A DNA stretch of 64,000 bases from the NCBI GenBank assembly GCA_020746995.1, contig JAGPXD010000004.1:3534001-3598000 (forward strand), written 5' to 3'. The notes below the pieces were generated by a model. That model saw only the letters and a program-made list of their open reading frames with translations. It made no database searches and was not told the DNA's origin. The first letter of the stretch is position 1; each line of letters begins with the position of its first letter. Origin of the DNA: Plectosphaerella cucumerina (Eukaryota > Ascomycota > Sordariomycetes > Glomerellales > Plectosphaerellaceae). A program made the translations under genes and the position numbers. Below are positions 11,195-22,571 of the stretch, piece after piece.

Positions 11195-12364
11195 ATGACA
11201 CCTGGCGCGCCTCCTCCCTCCGTACGTTCGTGAACTTCCTCAAGTCAATGACGTTGCTGACCCAGCCTTCTCCAGACACCAGATCCCCGCCGCTTCCTCC
11301 CCTCGAGACGCCCCATCGCAGCCTCGCAGCAAGATACACCCGGACCACGACAGTTCCAGCCCTCAGGCGCCGCAGCCAGCAGCAGCCAGCGATTCCAGGC
11401 GACCCCGCGCTTTGCGCCGCCCTCGTCCGCGCACAATACCACACCGCGACCGACTCCTTCGACGCAGGCGTTTCTTCTTCCAGGTTCCGTGCGCTCGACG
11501 CAAAGACGCGATAGGGAACAGATTTACGATGTGCCCTCGAGCAGCCCCGCGGGGTTCCCCAGTCCCGTCCCGGTCGGCAAGGGCGCAGACCGTGAATCAA
11601 TAGAGGTCGAATCGGAAATCGACGTCTTGGAAGAGAGTCAGTCGGTCATTGCGGACTCAGCGGGCGAATATGAGGATGCTGGTGACGGGCCTGCGCCGAA
11701 GAGGCGGCGGACACGCCCGTTGTCGCAAGGCTCGGACGATGATCAGGACGAACCCGGTATGGACACTGCGCAATTCGACGACGGTCACAGAGCGGACTTG
11801 ATGGATCACGAGCTGGACGATGAGCTGGCCATTTCGCCCTCAGACTTGGACGACGAGATGGATCTGTCGGACCACGAACGCCGCGGGAACCCAGAGCAAC
11901 AGCCAAGATTCCTCGCCGCACCGCGCTTCAAGCTTCCCGAGACGGAAGAAGCGCCGGCCGACGGACTACCTGAGGCTTTCTCGCCTCAACGACGCGGAGC
12001 AAAGTACGTCCACGGCGGCATGGCAGCAGAGATGCAGTCTTGGCTCGCGGACGTCAGAGGCTGGACGGGGCACGACAGGCCTCCCGACGCTGTGATGCGC
12101 GTCGTCGTCGATGAGATTCGGCCTGGGAACGCAATGTATCTGGTCAGAGGACGGCGACTGCTCCGCGATGAGGCTGTTGCGGACCCTGGTGCCCCTGGCC
12201 TGAGGATCATGCTGGCTGGAGAGGGCAAGTCAACTGGGCTAGCAAGAAAAGCAGCGGTGGGTGTGGGATCTGTGGTGATTGTATCGCAACCTGTATGGGA
12301 GGTGCCTCTCAAAGGAGACGGACGATGGGTGGTGGTTTGCGAGTGGGCTGTTGAAGCTATTTGA
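11195..12364 (+). CDS. Conserved fungal protein of unknown function with acidic centre
   Basis: Two exons (11195-11221 and 11276-12364, 54-bp intron with GTACGT, GCTGAC and TCCAG signals) give 371 aa. I do not recognise the family. The first ~110 residues are Pro/Ser/Gln-rich and low in order. Residues ~130-240 are strongly acidic and include a basic KRRRTR patch that could be a nuclear localisation signal. The C-terminal ~120 residues look folded, with alternating hydrophobic strands (VMRVVVDEIRPG, LRIMLAG, GSVVIVSQPVWEV, WVVVCEW), which could be an OB-fold-like barrel; that is a guess from pattern only. It lies head-to-tail after MRC1. The first coding exon is only nine codons, so the start could be further upstream. 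Confidence 0.75.
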
Positions 12365-12526
12365 CGATGAACTCAGGCCCAGGACCAGGGGCTGAATAGG
12401 GGCGGATCCACCGGTAGATGCTTACCCGCCGTGCATAACTCACTAAAACCTGCATCCTCCAACGTCGCGTCTCCAACGCGGCTTGAATACACCCTCCTTA
12501 TCCACCACGCAACGCATAATGTCACC

Positions 12527-13796
12527 ATGCCCCCGCGCCTCATGAGGTTGTGTCTCCCGGGGAACTGGCTGCCAGCCTTCCCGGGACCGCGGTTCTCGAC
12601 AACGGCGCACCGTGCGCAAAAGACGTCAGACCCCCTGCGCATCTTGTTCTGCGGGTCGGACGAGTTTAGCATCGCCGCGCTGCGGGCACTGCACGAAGAG
12701 CACAAGGCGAACGATGGGCTGATCCAGTCGCTGGATGTGGTTGTCAGGCCGGGGAAGCCGACCGGTCGGGGGATGAAGACGATCAGAGAGGGTGGGTTGC
12801 AAAGGGACGCGTGAGGGATGGGAAGTAACAGTGTCTAGTTCCCATCAAGTCGACGGCGCAGGAGCTGGGACTCCGGATACATGAGCTGAACACATTTACC
12901 GGCTGGGCTGTGAGTTTCGTCCACATAATTGAACACCATGTACTGACTAGATAGCCATTCTGGGATGTGAACCTCATCATCGCCGTGTCCTTCGGCCTCA
13001 TGGTTCCTCCTCGGCTGCTGCGGCTCGCCAAGTACGGCGGCCTTAACCTCCATCCGTCCCTGCTGCCAGAGTACGTCAGCCGTCTTCCATTCATCAGTTG
13101 AAAACTGACACCAGCAGCCTTCGCGGACCGGCCCCCCTCCACCACACCCTGCTCCAAAACCGCAGCCACACAGGCATCACGCTCCAGACCCTCCACGAAG
13201 CAAAGTTCGACCACGGCACCATCCTCGCCCAGACACCCCTCCCCGGCATCGCCGTACCTCCCGACGCGGACCTGCGTCGTCTGCACCAGCTCGTCACGCC
13301 CGCGGCGGCGGAGATGCTCGTGCGCGGCCTCCGCGAAGGCGTCCACGTCCCGCCTCACGAGGCCGTGGCGCCCAACGAGGACGTACCTGGGTTGAGTCAC
13401 GCGCCGAAGCTGGTGAAGAAGGATCGGCAGGTGCGGTGGGAGAGCTGGAGCGCTGAAGAGTTTGTGAGGCATCAGCGTGTGCTGGGGCCGTTGTGGACGG
13501 AGGTGATGCGGGGGACGGAGAGGAAGAGGGTTATTCTTGAGGATGGGGAGGTTGTTGATGGGGTGGAGGGGCAGCAGAGAGGGATTAGGTGTTCCACGAT
13601 TGAGAAGGGGGAGGATTCTCGGGGTGGAGAGACTGTGATGTCCTTTGTGGACACGGGTAGGTCCTCGGGTGGTGATGGTAGCGGAGGGGTGGTTATTTCC
13701 ATGGCGGGCGGGAGTTTCCTGAAGGTGCGGGAGATGAAGGTTGAGGGAGAGAAGAAGAAGCCTGCGGGAGCGGTTCTGGCGGCTTGGGGCAGTTGA
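12527..13796 (+). CDS. fmt1: Mitochondrial methionyl-tRNA formyltransferase
   Basis: Transfers formyl from 10-formyl-tetrahydrofolate to initiator Met-tRNA for mitochondrial translation. Four exons (12527-12791, 12839-12909, 12955-13070, 13118-13796) give 376 aa; all phases close and each intron is 45-47 bp. The N-terminal ~30 residues are Arg-rich and acid-free, as in a mitochondrial presequence. The Rossmann domain starts at LRILFCGSDEFS. The formyltransferase signature appears after splicing as NLHPSLLPDLRGPAP, with the catalytic Asn/His pair, followed by FDHGTILAQ. The C-terminal anticodon/acceptor-binding part begins near APKLVKKDR. A Ser/Gly/Asp-rich insertion sits in the C-terminal domain (nt 13600-13700). 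Identification is secure. Confidence 0.93.
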
Positions 13797-14348
13797 CCTT
13801 CAGTTCGTGCCCCTTCCTGCTCCTGCCCAGTGTATACTAGATGTTTTAGTAGTAGATCGATGTAATGGCCATGCCACACACATTGTGGTGGAACTCCCAT
13901 GCATGGATACCTTACTGTATTTTCAGACCATTGCATCTTTAGGTGCCTTCCCATGTTGAAAGTGGCAATCACAAGCTGGTAGGTACCTTACCTTGTGAAT
14001 CAGAAGTGGATGCCTGGCTCGCTGTCCTTTGGTTCCTTCCCAATGCGTGGGTGGAATCCCAAGGCAGACTGGGAAGGTGCGAAAACACCACTGTCACGGT
14101 ATTTGGCCAAAACTCTTCTACCTCCCGGATTTATTTCCCTTCTTTCCATACCACCACCCACAACCTCAACAACAACACCGCGCCCTGCCTGTGAGCAACT
14201 CGCATCAACTTTCCAGGCCAGGCCCGTGTCTTCTTTCCGCAACTTGAGAGTTTGGACCTGCCTCTCCCACTTCTCTTCGTCTTCTCTTCTGTTTTGTCTT
14301 CTTCACTGTTCATTCACAGAATCACTCTCCTTCTCCAGCCCAGTAGCC
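13797..14348. other. Intergenic region
   Basis: FMT1 3' flank and pyrimidine-rich leader of the F-box-like gene. No gene or RNA recognised. Confidence 0.5.
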
Positions 14349-16216
14349 ATGGCTGGCTGGGCGGATCTTCCGCCCGAGCTTCGGTTCATCATCTGGAACC
14401 ATGCAGCATCCGACTACAGCACAGAGCCTCCCAAGTTCAGCAATCTTTCTACTGTTTGCCGAGAATGGCAACAGTTTTTTGAGACGCGGAATTTCGAGTC
14501 TCTGACCATCCAACAAGACGATGTTGCTGATTTCGGCCGCACGATCCAAGCCAAGAGGCTCAGTCACATCCGACACCTGAGACTTCACATCAGCCTTCCA
14601 GAGTACGATTGTGCCCAGAGCATCACGCCCGAGGGTCCAGACACCGCCATCATCAACGAACTCATATTCACCAACGCCTTGTGCTCCCTAATGGACATCC
14701 TCGCAACTTTGGAGACCGGCCTCAACCCAGCGAAAGAACTCGGGTTCACCTTCGAGCTCAGTGTTTCCTCCGAATCCGATGGCAAGCATGCTTTTCGAAG
14801 TATTCGTCTGAGCGATACGTACGACAAACTCGCTCGACGCTACCCTCACCGGCCTGACGAGCCATTCCTGCAGCGTCGTGTCAGCAGCCTAGTTGAAGCA
14901 TGCACCAGCTATCACGCGGTCGACCTTCATGCATTCAACAGAGTCTGTGGCTGTCGGCCTTTGGAACTGCGTCTCAAGCCCAATGGGCTGCAAAGCGCAA
15001 AGCCACCTCGTGTCGTCAACATGGTATGCTTTCCCCTGCTTATTCTTTCCATTGCGACTGCTTCAGCAATACCCCAGCCATGAATTTGCTCTCGGGTCAC
15101 GCCTCTGCGAAGGACCATGCACAGTGTTTACTGACTCGGTATGTACAGGTCACTGGCTTGCTCACACGCAGGCAGTACTATCGTTCAATCTCGACCTCCG
15201 CCTTGTCGTTTCTGGCACGGAACTGCTTCCCCCGCATCGTCAACCTAAGGATTGAGAGGTGGCAGGCGGCCAGGCTGGGCCACACCCAAGCCGACGGATT
15301 TCTCAAAGAGCTACTGTACTGCTCCGTGTCAAGAGAGCTGCAATCCCTCGACATTTTTGAGGATCGCTCATCGAACCTCGAGATAAATGATCGGTACTCG
15401 CCCACGAGCGACTTGGCTGTCAGCGGAGCCCTGTGGCGAGTCTGTCACATGTTCCCCAAGTTGCAGAGCTTCTCGGCATGCTCTATCATTGACGCGAGTG
15501 ACTTCTTCTCCCACTTCTCCGATTCATTTGCCGAGATCAGGCCCTGGCCGGAGCTGAAGACTCTGTGTCTTACTTCGAAGCACCTAATGCGGTCGACCTG
15601 GCCCGCAAGCTTCCACATAGAGCAGGAGCAAGATACATGGAAGCTGCTCACGAATGCGACCAAGGTTGCAAACCTCATGCCGAAACTGGAGGTCCTTGAG
15701 CTTTGGTATGCCGAAAGAAACGTGGCCTGCATCTGGACATACTACAAGACAGAAAGCCGCGCTCGTTTCATTGTTCGAGGTGGTCAATCGTATGCGGCCA
15801 TGCATCAACAGCCACATTCAGTACGGCGACTCAGGGACATGGCGAAAATTTGGGCCAAATATGCATCAGAACTGCTCAATCGTACGATCACTTGCGAGGT
15901 GCTCGTGCTGCCCTTCGGCCTCTCAAACTACGACATGGTCGATTTCGATGAGACTACTTACAGCCCCTGCGACATAGTTCAGCACCTCGAGCTAGCAAGA
16001 GTCATACTTCATCCAACAACACTGCATCAGATGAAGTGGGATAGCTCCCGCGAGCCCCATCACGGTGGTTTTCGGCCACTTGTTCCATGGCAGGTATATC
16101 CAGAGAAGAAGAAGGCTGAAGACGCATCGACGCACCGGGAGGGTGGAGAGGCCGACACAGGGCATTTGGGACTTTGGGTCGACTCAATCCCAGAAGTCAC
16201 GGACAGTGACGAGTGA
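14349..16216 (+). CDS. F-box-like / leucine-rich protein
   Basis: Two exons (14349-15023 and 15149-16216; 125-bp intron with GTATGC donor, CTGAC branch and TACAG acceptor) give 580 aa. The N-terminus MAGWADLPPELRFIIWNHA followed by LSTVCREWQQFF has the F-box pattern (LPxEL ... Trp/Cys-rich helix) used to bind Skp1. The rest holds irregular Leu-rich strands (IRHLRLHISL, IVNLRIERW, LEVLELWY) as in expanded fungal F-box families, so a substrate-adaptor role in SCF ubiquitin ligases is inferred. No target is predictable. Such genes are often lineage-specific. The ATG fits the start of the F-box directly. Confidence 0.75.
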
Positions 16217-16507
16217 GAGGACTCTCGGATTTGTACATTAATCAAAGCGCGGGAGGCAACGGACCCAGGCACGTACTAGTTGAACAATCAGGTCCCCTGA
16301 TTCCAGCTCTTGAGAGCCTTGGTATTCAGACTCAGTTTTCCTGACAGAAAGCAGACCATGACAACAGAGAATTTTGGCCCGTCCAGAAACAAACCCAACC
16401 GACAACACTAAAATGGAACTCACATTTCATGGCAAATCAAAATTAACAAGCAAATCGCTATTACTTCCCATCCCATCCCAAACCCCAGTCTTGGTATCCC
16501 AGACCGT

Positions 16508-18928
16508 CTAGTTAAACACCTCAATCATAAAGTGATACTCAATCTTGCTCCCATCCTCCCGTCCCCTCACCGTCAACTCACGACACTTATCCGCCAAGAT
16601 CTCGCCCACAACCGGCGCACCACAGTAGAACACGCCAACCTTGAGCTCCTCATCCTCCCCATCCCCCTCACTGCTGCTGCTACTGCTACTGCTGCTGCTA
16701 TCCCTCGACTGCGGGCGAGCAGCGCGCTTGGCAGCCCGGAAACTCCTCATCTCTTCGTAGTGCTCGTCGAGGATGAGGTCAAAGTCCGGCCGGCCAAACT
16801 GCGTCGGGTTCAGAAGGCCGGTGAGGGGCGAGGCGGGGTGCTTGTCGGTGCGGTGCATCTCGAGGAGCCAGCGGTAGACGTGGGTGACGATTCCGGAACG
16901 TTTGGCGGTGACGTGGGTGTTGATGCGGATGTCGAGATGGGGCGTCTCCTCATTGTCGCGGTGCCATTCCTGGGAGCGGGAGACGTCGTTGAGGAGGTCG
17001 GACATCCAGAGGAGGTAGTTGCGGTCGCGGACCATCCAGTGGAAGTCGACGCGGCGGTAGTCGTCGGCGAAGCGGCCGGCGAGGCGGGCCTGGGGCTTGC
17101 GGGACTCGTTGATCTGGTCGGCGCCGATGGCGGCGTTGGGGTCCGCGGGGGCGGTAGTGGTGGCGTCTGAGTCGTTGCGGCGGGCGCTGCTGCGGCGGCG
17201 GTTCTTGTCGTCGTCGTGGGTGTGGCCGTTCTGACCGGAGCCGGGGCCGCCGTGGTCTTGATCGTCTTTATACTGCATGTCGGCGAGAATACCAGAGAAG
17301 GGGGTGACGCCGATGCCGGCGCCGATAATGAGGGAGTGGTTGAAGTCGTAGAAGCGCTGGGCAGGGGCGCCAAAGGGCCCGTTGACGCCGACCTTGATGG
17401 TGGACTCGCCCGAGTCACCTCCCATCTTGCGCAGGCGGCTGGTCCAGTTGCCGTCCGTCTTGATGTGAACGGACATTTCATTACCGCGGCAGTAGGAGAC
17501 GGTAAAGGGGTGCCACTGGAAGAAGCTGATGTCGGGGACTTGGAGGAAGATGTATTGGCCGGCCTTGTACGTCCAGAGTCGCTCGCTAGGGATGACCGTG
17601 GTGATCTCGACCGTGTCATCGTCGAGGACTTTGAGGGTGGCGTCGATGGAGTGGAAGCCGAGACCAATGCGGATGATACGCTCGATGAGGACGAGGAGGG
17701 TTGGGAAGGCGAGGAAGTAGCCGAACATGGGCCACTGCAGCAGGGCCGAGGTGCCATGAGCCATCATGAGGCCGATGATGGGGAACATGAGCAAATGAGC
17801 CATCTGGAAGACCTCGTAGTTCCATTTGCGGACCTGCGGCATGCTCATGGCGGCAAGAAGCCAGAAGAGACCCAAGGCGGTGAGGCCTGTCCAACCGGGT
17901 CGCGATCGTACATAGACGATGTAGGGGCGCGGCACGGCGTCGGGGCCGAGAGCGGCCGCGACGTGCTCCTCGTTGGCCGGGTTGCTGCCGGACACGAAGG
18001 AGCCCGTAAGATGACCGATGGCATGCAGCGTGGCGAAGACGAGAGCGAGGCAGGAGATGCGGATGTGGAAGGTCTGCGACAAGTCCCAGTTGAAGAAGCG
18101 CGAGATGTAGTAAGAGCGGCGCAGCCAGGTGGAGAAGTATCGTGACATGCTCAGGATGAGGAAGAAGAAGGTCGGGTAGATGGCACCAGCGTTTGCCTTA
18201 GCAAAGACGACGCCCCAGCCAAAGGCCGCTTCATAGGGGTAGACGGTGGCGTACTTGACGATTTGCCAGATGCTGAACGCGAGGATCATCGACAAGACAA
18301 GGCCCATGAAGGCGATCTCAGGCCCATGGACAGCCCAGTAGGCGCGGATCTTGCGCCAGCCGGGCAGGCGCTTGATGTATCCCTTTTCATCGTCCTCCTC
18401 CTTCTTGGCCTGCTTGAGCGAGGGGATCTTCCACTCGCGCACCATCTTCTCAAACTCCGCGCGGGGAATGCGCTGGGCATCGGAGCCCATCATGATGCGC
18501 AAGAAGGCATGGCGAGCCTCGGCGTCGTGTGAGTCGTGCGAGGACTTGATGACATGGTGAGCGTCGGGTTGGGGGGTGAGCTCGTCGTGAGCCTGGTCGA
18601 GTTTGCGCTCGACTTCGCCGTAGTCGATGAAGCCGTCGTTGTTGTGGTCGAGGTCGTCGAGGAACTCTTTGATTTCGTCTTCGGAGAGGTAGGTGACGTT
18701 CTTGGACGAGCGGATGGGGTGCTCGCCCATGTAGGAGGGGCGGCGGCCATCGGGTTGTTGCTCGGGTGTCGCGAGGTTGCCGCTGCTCTGTTGCCGGGGG
18801 GCTTCCTCTGGTTTCGGCGTCTGGTCTGATGTCTGCTCGGTCTTTTCGTTCAATTCCTCCCGGGGTGTGTCCGAAGCCTGGGAAGTGGGCTCCTCGTGTA
18901 CTCGCTCATTCTTCTCATTGTCTGCCAT
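16508..18928 (-). CDS. noxC: EF-hand NADPH oxidase (NoxC/Nox3 type)
   Basis: Membrane flavocytochrome that passes electrons from NADPH to oxygen to make superoxide. Single exon, 806 aa from the ATG at 18928. One canonical EF-hand loop (D94 to E105, DHNNDGFIDYGE) suggests direct calcium control. Six-helix ferric-reductase core at about 200-420. The four haem-ligand His are at the NOX spacing: H288/H302 (14 apart) and H378/H391 (13 apart). The FAD motif HPFTVS is at 473-478 and the NADPH pyrophosphate motif GAGIGVTPF at 536-544. The C-terminus ends in a GVFYCG nicotinamide-site motif, then IEVFN. A ~75-residue hydrophilic insertion follows the NADPH motif and a poly-Ser run lies near the C-terminus. 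The N-terminal 75 residues are disordered and acidic. Confidence 0.92.
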   Translation of the reverse strand: MADNEKNERVHEEPTSQASDTPREELNEKTEQTSDQTPKPEEAPRQQSSGNLATPEQQPDGRRPSYMGEHPIRSSKNVTYLSEDEIKEFLDDLDHNNDGFIDYGEVERKLDQAHDELTPQPDAHHVIKSSHDSHDAEARHAFLRIMMGSDAQRIPRAEFEKMVREWKIPSLKQAKKEEDDEKGYIKRLPGWRKIRAYWAVHGPEIAFMGLVLSMILAFSIWQIVKYATVYPYEAAFGWGVVFAKANAGAIYPTFFFLILSMSRYFSTWLRRSYYISRFFNWDLSQTFHIRISCLALVFATLHAIGHLTGSFVSGSNPANEEHVAAALGPDAVPRPYIVYVRSRPGWTGLTALGLFWLLAAMSMPQVRKWNYEVFQMAHLLMFPIIGLMMAHGTSALLQWPMFGYFLAFPTLLVLIERIIRIGLGFHSIDATLKVLDDDTVEITTVIPSERLWTYKAGQYIFLQVPDISFFQWHPFTVSYCRGNEMSVHIKTDGNWTSRLRKMGGDSGESTIKVGVNGPFGAPAQRFYDFNHSLIIGAGIGVTPFSGILADMQYKDDQDHGGPGSGQNGHTHDDDKNRRRSSARRNDSDATTTAPADPNAAIGADQINESRKPQARLAGRFADDYRRVDFHWMVRDRNYLLWMSDLLNDVSRSQEWHRDNEETPHLDIRINTHVTAKRSGIVTHVYRWLLEMHRTDKHPASPLTGLLNPTQFGRPDFDLILDEHYEEMRSFRAAKRAARPQSRDSSSSSSSSSSEGDGEDEELKVGVFYCGAPVVGEILADKCRELTVRGREDGSKIEYHFMIEVFN

Positions 18929-21118
18929 TGCGGGTGAACTTGAAGAAAAGTAGATTGAAAATCGCAAGGGTATCACGAAAGTGAAGAACAAACGGCGACG
19001 CGGCGCCTGGCAATGGTGTCACTCGTGATCGAGGATGAACAGACAGGTGCAACGATCCATCTCGCGGGAAGGGGGCCTTGGGTTTATTTTTATTCCAAGG
19101 AGTTTTTTCTAAAGGGGGTCCGACGACGCGCCTGCTTTCTGCTTGGGGCCATTTTCCAAGAGGCGGGTACGTCAGCACTGGCGGGTGCCAAGATGCAGAC
19201 GAGACGAATACCAAGACCGACGGGCTGTGTGGTGGTCGACACGGTACAGGGGAGAGGAGAGAGAGATGACCTTTGGTCCGGCTTTGATTGCTGCGCGGTG
19301 CTGCAGGGCGACGTCGCTGGTTTGATGAGCTCAGCGGGTGATGTGGGGCGCCCAGGCAACTGGCCGGGACTAGTGCGCCCTTATCGCGCACCTTAAAAGG
19401 ACGCCCGGCTAGGGGTCGTGGGGGGGCTAGAGCCTCCAGTTTAGCGCCAGAAGGTCCCTAGGAACGCCTATCGAGCGCGGTGACGTCGTGATTCATCAAG
19501 GCCACGGCACCTCAGGCTGGGGTTGCAGAGCAGCGCTCCATCGCGGTTTTAGCAGCTGCACGGTGCTTCGAACCTTGTTGGCTTTCGGCTTGTCCCATTC
19601 TCCTCTGTTTCTGATCATGAGCTGTACACGAGTCTCATAGTCTCTTCGTATCGTCCTTGCGTGACCTAAACGCTCGGCGCCGCTGGGCGTTTGCTCGGCC
19701 ACGCAACTTCAACAGCCCATGATGACGCAAGGGCCTGCGACAAATGGCGGACCTCAACAGCCGGTCGACAGTTCCCGTCTTGCATCGGCAAGCGACATTT
19801 CATCCATCCATCCCATCATCGCCAGGCACGCCGCACAGCCAGCCAGCGCATCGGCTCGATGATCGCTGTCATTCCCCCGCCCGGGTCTCGACCGAGCGCC
19901 AAGCCTTCGGGACCTTCGTCCGGACCCTGCTTTCTACGCGAGGCTCTTGGCCCTGTCATCGCACATGCCGGTGTCTTCTGGATAGCGTTTGCACAGCATT
20001 GAGTGGGCGACTATGTCTCGCCATTCCATCCCACGATGCCGGTTTCAGGGGCGCCGCGTGTTGCCTGGTATGTGACCGTGATTTCATTGAATCAGAGTCG
20101 ACTTTCCAACACCACGTGATAATTGTCTGTCGAGAGTCATCGCGGTATGGCCACAGGCATTGGTTGGGAATGGAATTCAACTGAAGAATATGATCTCTAT
20201 GGTGTCTTTGGCCTGGCCATGGGTGTATGAGGGCTGTTCTTCATCATCGTACTCCAAGTATTTCCCCAGTTTACCATGGCCATTTCTGCCCTCGCCTGAC
20301 AATATGCCACCACTCACTGCTGCACCCACAGTCACCACTCTCCCATCACAAACCACATCTACAACAATTCCCCCTCCGATATCAAACAAACATCCCTCGG
20401 CACCCACCGTCGGGACACAACCGCAACAGACCGGTTACGTAACACCCGTTCCCGGCGGCCATCGCGACGGGACCTGCACGGGCCATCGTCGCCGGCCGCC
20501 CGGACAGGCGGGGCCACCGTCCAGCGATCGCCCTTCATCTTCGGAGCCTGCCGGTCGCCGCCACCAGCCTGTACCACACGCCGAATGCCGTCGTGATGAA
20601 CACCAGCGATTGAGAATAAGCACAATAAAACCTCAGAGTCCTACAGCCTTCCATCTCTCTCTATTCTTAGTAGCCCTCAATCAAGCCCATTCCTAGCCTA
20701 GGACTTCTGGGCGCGCAATGCCAGTCCTCATATCATGGCAGCCTTGGACCCCTCACAGCCCGAAATGGCGGGGTAAGCGTGACACGATGGGATCACAGGC
20801 GCAGCCATCCGTAGGTCCAAGACGATACAAAAATCGTAGAAGACTGAAAAAAAGTCCTATCGTCGTGGCGGCGCAAACGGCCGCAATCAGGCTGGCCAAT
20901 GTCAAGCCGCCGCCGGCCTGACACCGTGACCGGGGAACACCGCGCCCCGTCCAGCCCAAAAGCTCAGCTCAGGCTCCCGAATACCCCGCCATCCCATCCC
21001 GTCCCGCTCCATCAAAAGGGACCGACCGCCCTCCCGAGCCTCACCCTACCCATCAACGTCCTCTCCTCTCCCTCCCAAATCTTCACAGCGTTCCGTGCAA
21101 CTGCCCCCCACCGCAATC
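18929..21118. other. Intergenic region (~2.2 kb)
   Basis: Divergent space between noxC and the hydroxyisourate hydrolase gene. The open frames inside are short and simple in composition; no gene, tRNA or repeat recognised. Confidence 0.5.
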
Positions 21119-21550
21119 ATGGCCGCCCCCCAAGCAAAAGACCGCATCACCTGCCACATCCTCGACACAACCACCGGCCGCCCCGCCCGCGGCGTCCGCG
21201 TCCAGCTCTCCTCCACCCCCGCCCCCTCCACAACCGACACCCTCACCAGCGCCCCCAAGACATTCGAGTCCCTCACCGACGACGACGGCCGCATCAAGGT
21301 CTGGCTCCCCTACAGCGACCCCCACGCCTCGGGCGAGGTCCCCGTCTACACCCTCGAGGACGTCCTGGGCGGCATCACGGGCCCCTCCCGCTGGACCCTC
21401 CGCTTCGACGTCGAGGGCCACTATTCCGCCCAGGGCATCGAGCCCTTCTTCCCCGAGGTCGTCGTCGTCTTCACCGTCCTCGAGGGTCAGGGATACCACG
21501 TGCCCCTCCTGCTGGGGCCGTACAACTACACCACCTACCGCGGCAGCTGA
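21119..21550 (+). CDS. 5-hydroxyisourate hydrolase (transthyretin-like)
   Basis: Hydrolyses 5-hydroxyisourate, the unstable product of urate oxidase, in purine degradation; peroxisomal or cytosolic in fungi. Intronless, 143 aa, normal length. Seen: the N-terminal CHILDTTTGRPARGV motif with the catalytic-type His, an Arg in DDDGRIKVWLP, a His in YHVPLLLGPYNYTTYRGS, and the diagnostic C-terminal YRGS. The ATG at 21119 precedes a short MAAPQAKDR leader; no clear N-terminal PTS2 was seen. Gene-local third positions are almost all C or G, as in highly expressed genes. Confidence 0.95.
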   Translation: MAAPQAKDRITCHILDTTTGRPARGVRVQLSSTPAPSTTDTLTSAPKTFESLTDDDGRIKVWLPYSDPHASGEVPVYTLEDVLGGITGPSRWTLRFDVEGHYSAQGIEPFFPEVVVVFTVLEGQGYHVPLLLGPYNYTTYRGS

Positions 21551-21985
21551 GGAGTGGGACATTTCAGGTGTTTGCGTTTTACAGCGACAGAAAGGGGCAT
21601 GGGGCCACGCGGCCGTTGCATAGCAGGTTGATTTGGAATCTGGGGCAAACTACAGAATACAGTCTTCGTATTGATGATGGATTGATTATTATAAAGAGTG
21701 TTATGCCGGCCGCCGTGCCGTGCCTTGTGTGGGACGATGTGAAAACCATCTGTAGGTGACGTAGGTGCAGCCAGTGTTGCATGGTCCTTCTAACAGTTAC
21801 CCTCCCCGCCCCGGGTGGCCCTGCGGCCCCCGACTGTTTTCGCGGGCTGTACTGCCAGACCTCCTAAACCCATGCTCCCAAGTCCCAAACTCCTTGCTTG
21901 AAGCAGTAAACAACGCTTGTTCATTATTCGTGGTGTAATCGTTTTGGCCGTGTGGCTGTGTTGATTGGCCGTCGCTCCCCGGTTC
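21551..21985. other. Convergent intergenic region
   Basis: 3' flanks of the hydrolase gene (plus) and the small unknown gene (minus). Nothing else seen. Confidence 0.5.
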
Positions 21986-22571
21986 CTAGTTGAGGAAGCC
22001 AAGCTTTCTGAACATGCCCCCCTTCTTCTTCTTAATAGAAGACGTAGAGGTAGTCGGTGACACGTCGCCCATGTTGTGCGAGAAGACGCTGTCGGCGTCG
22101 CGGCTGGTTGACGGGCGGCCGGTCGAGACGCTCAGAACGCCGCCTGTTCGGGAAGGGTTGATGCTAGAGCCGGACCGTGACCTGCCAGCGATGTTTCCGT
22201 CGGCCGAGGCGCCGTCCTCCTCCTCCTCGATGACGGCGTCGACAAAGGGTGCTTCCGCTGCCGTGGCTGTGATGCGGCCATGGCTGATGGTTCGCTTGGT
22301 CTTGTGGCGGTTGAACGGCCGCCGGCTGCGGCGCATGAAGCCGGTGAAGTTGATGTCCTCCTGTGAGATGACGGCATCCGGAGACAGGTCGGCATCGGGG
22401 TGCGGCAGTGTGGTGTTGGAAACTAGCACATGTCAGCAACGAGTCGGGCCACAAAGTTCAGGGTACATGTCTCCTACCTCCATTGAAGGGCTCCGGGAAG
22501 CCAGTGTCGTGCTTGGGGAACTTGTGCCGGCTCGAGGTCGACAGGCTTGGGCTCAAAGGCTCAGAGGGCAT
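21986..22571 (-). CDS. Small conserved protein of unknown function
   Basis: Two exons (22571-22478 and 22422-21986; 55-bp intron with GTAGGA donor, GCTGAC branch and GCTAG acceptor) give 176 aa. Family not recognised. The protein is Ser/Thr-rich, with a central basic block (GFMRRSRRPFNRHKTKR), an acidic EEEED patch and a Lys-rich C-terminus ending KKKKGGMFRKLGFLN, which might form an amphipathic membrane-binding tail (inference). No signal peptide or membrane span. The conserved look of the basic block and tail plus clean splicing argue that it is real. Confidence 0.65.
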
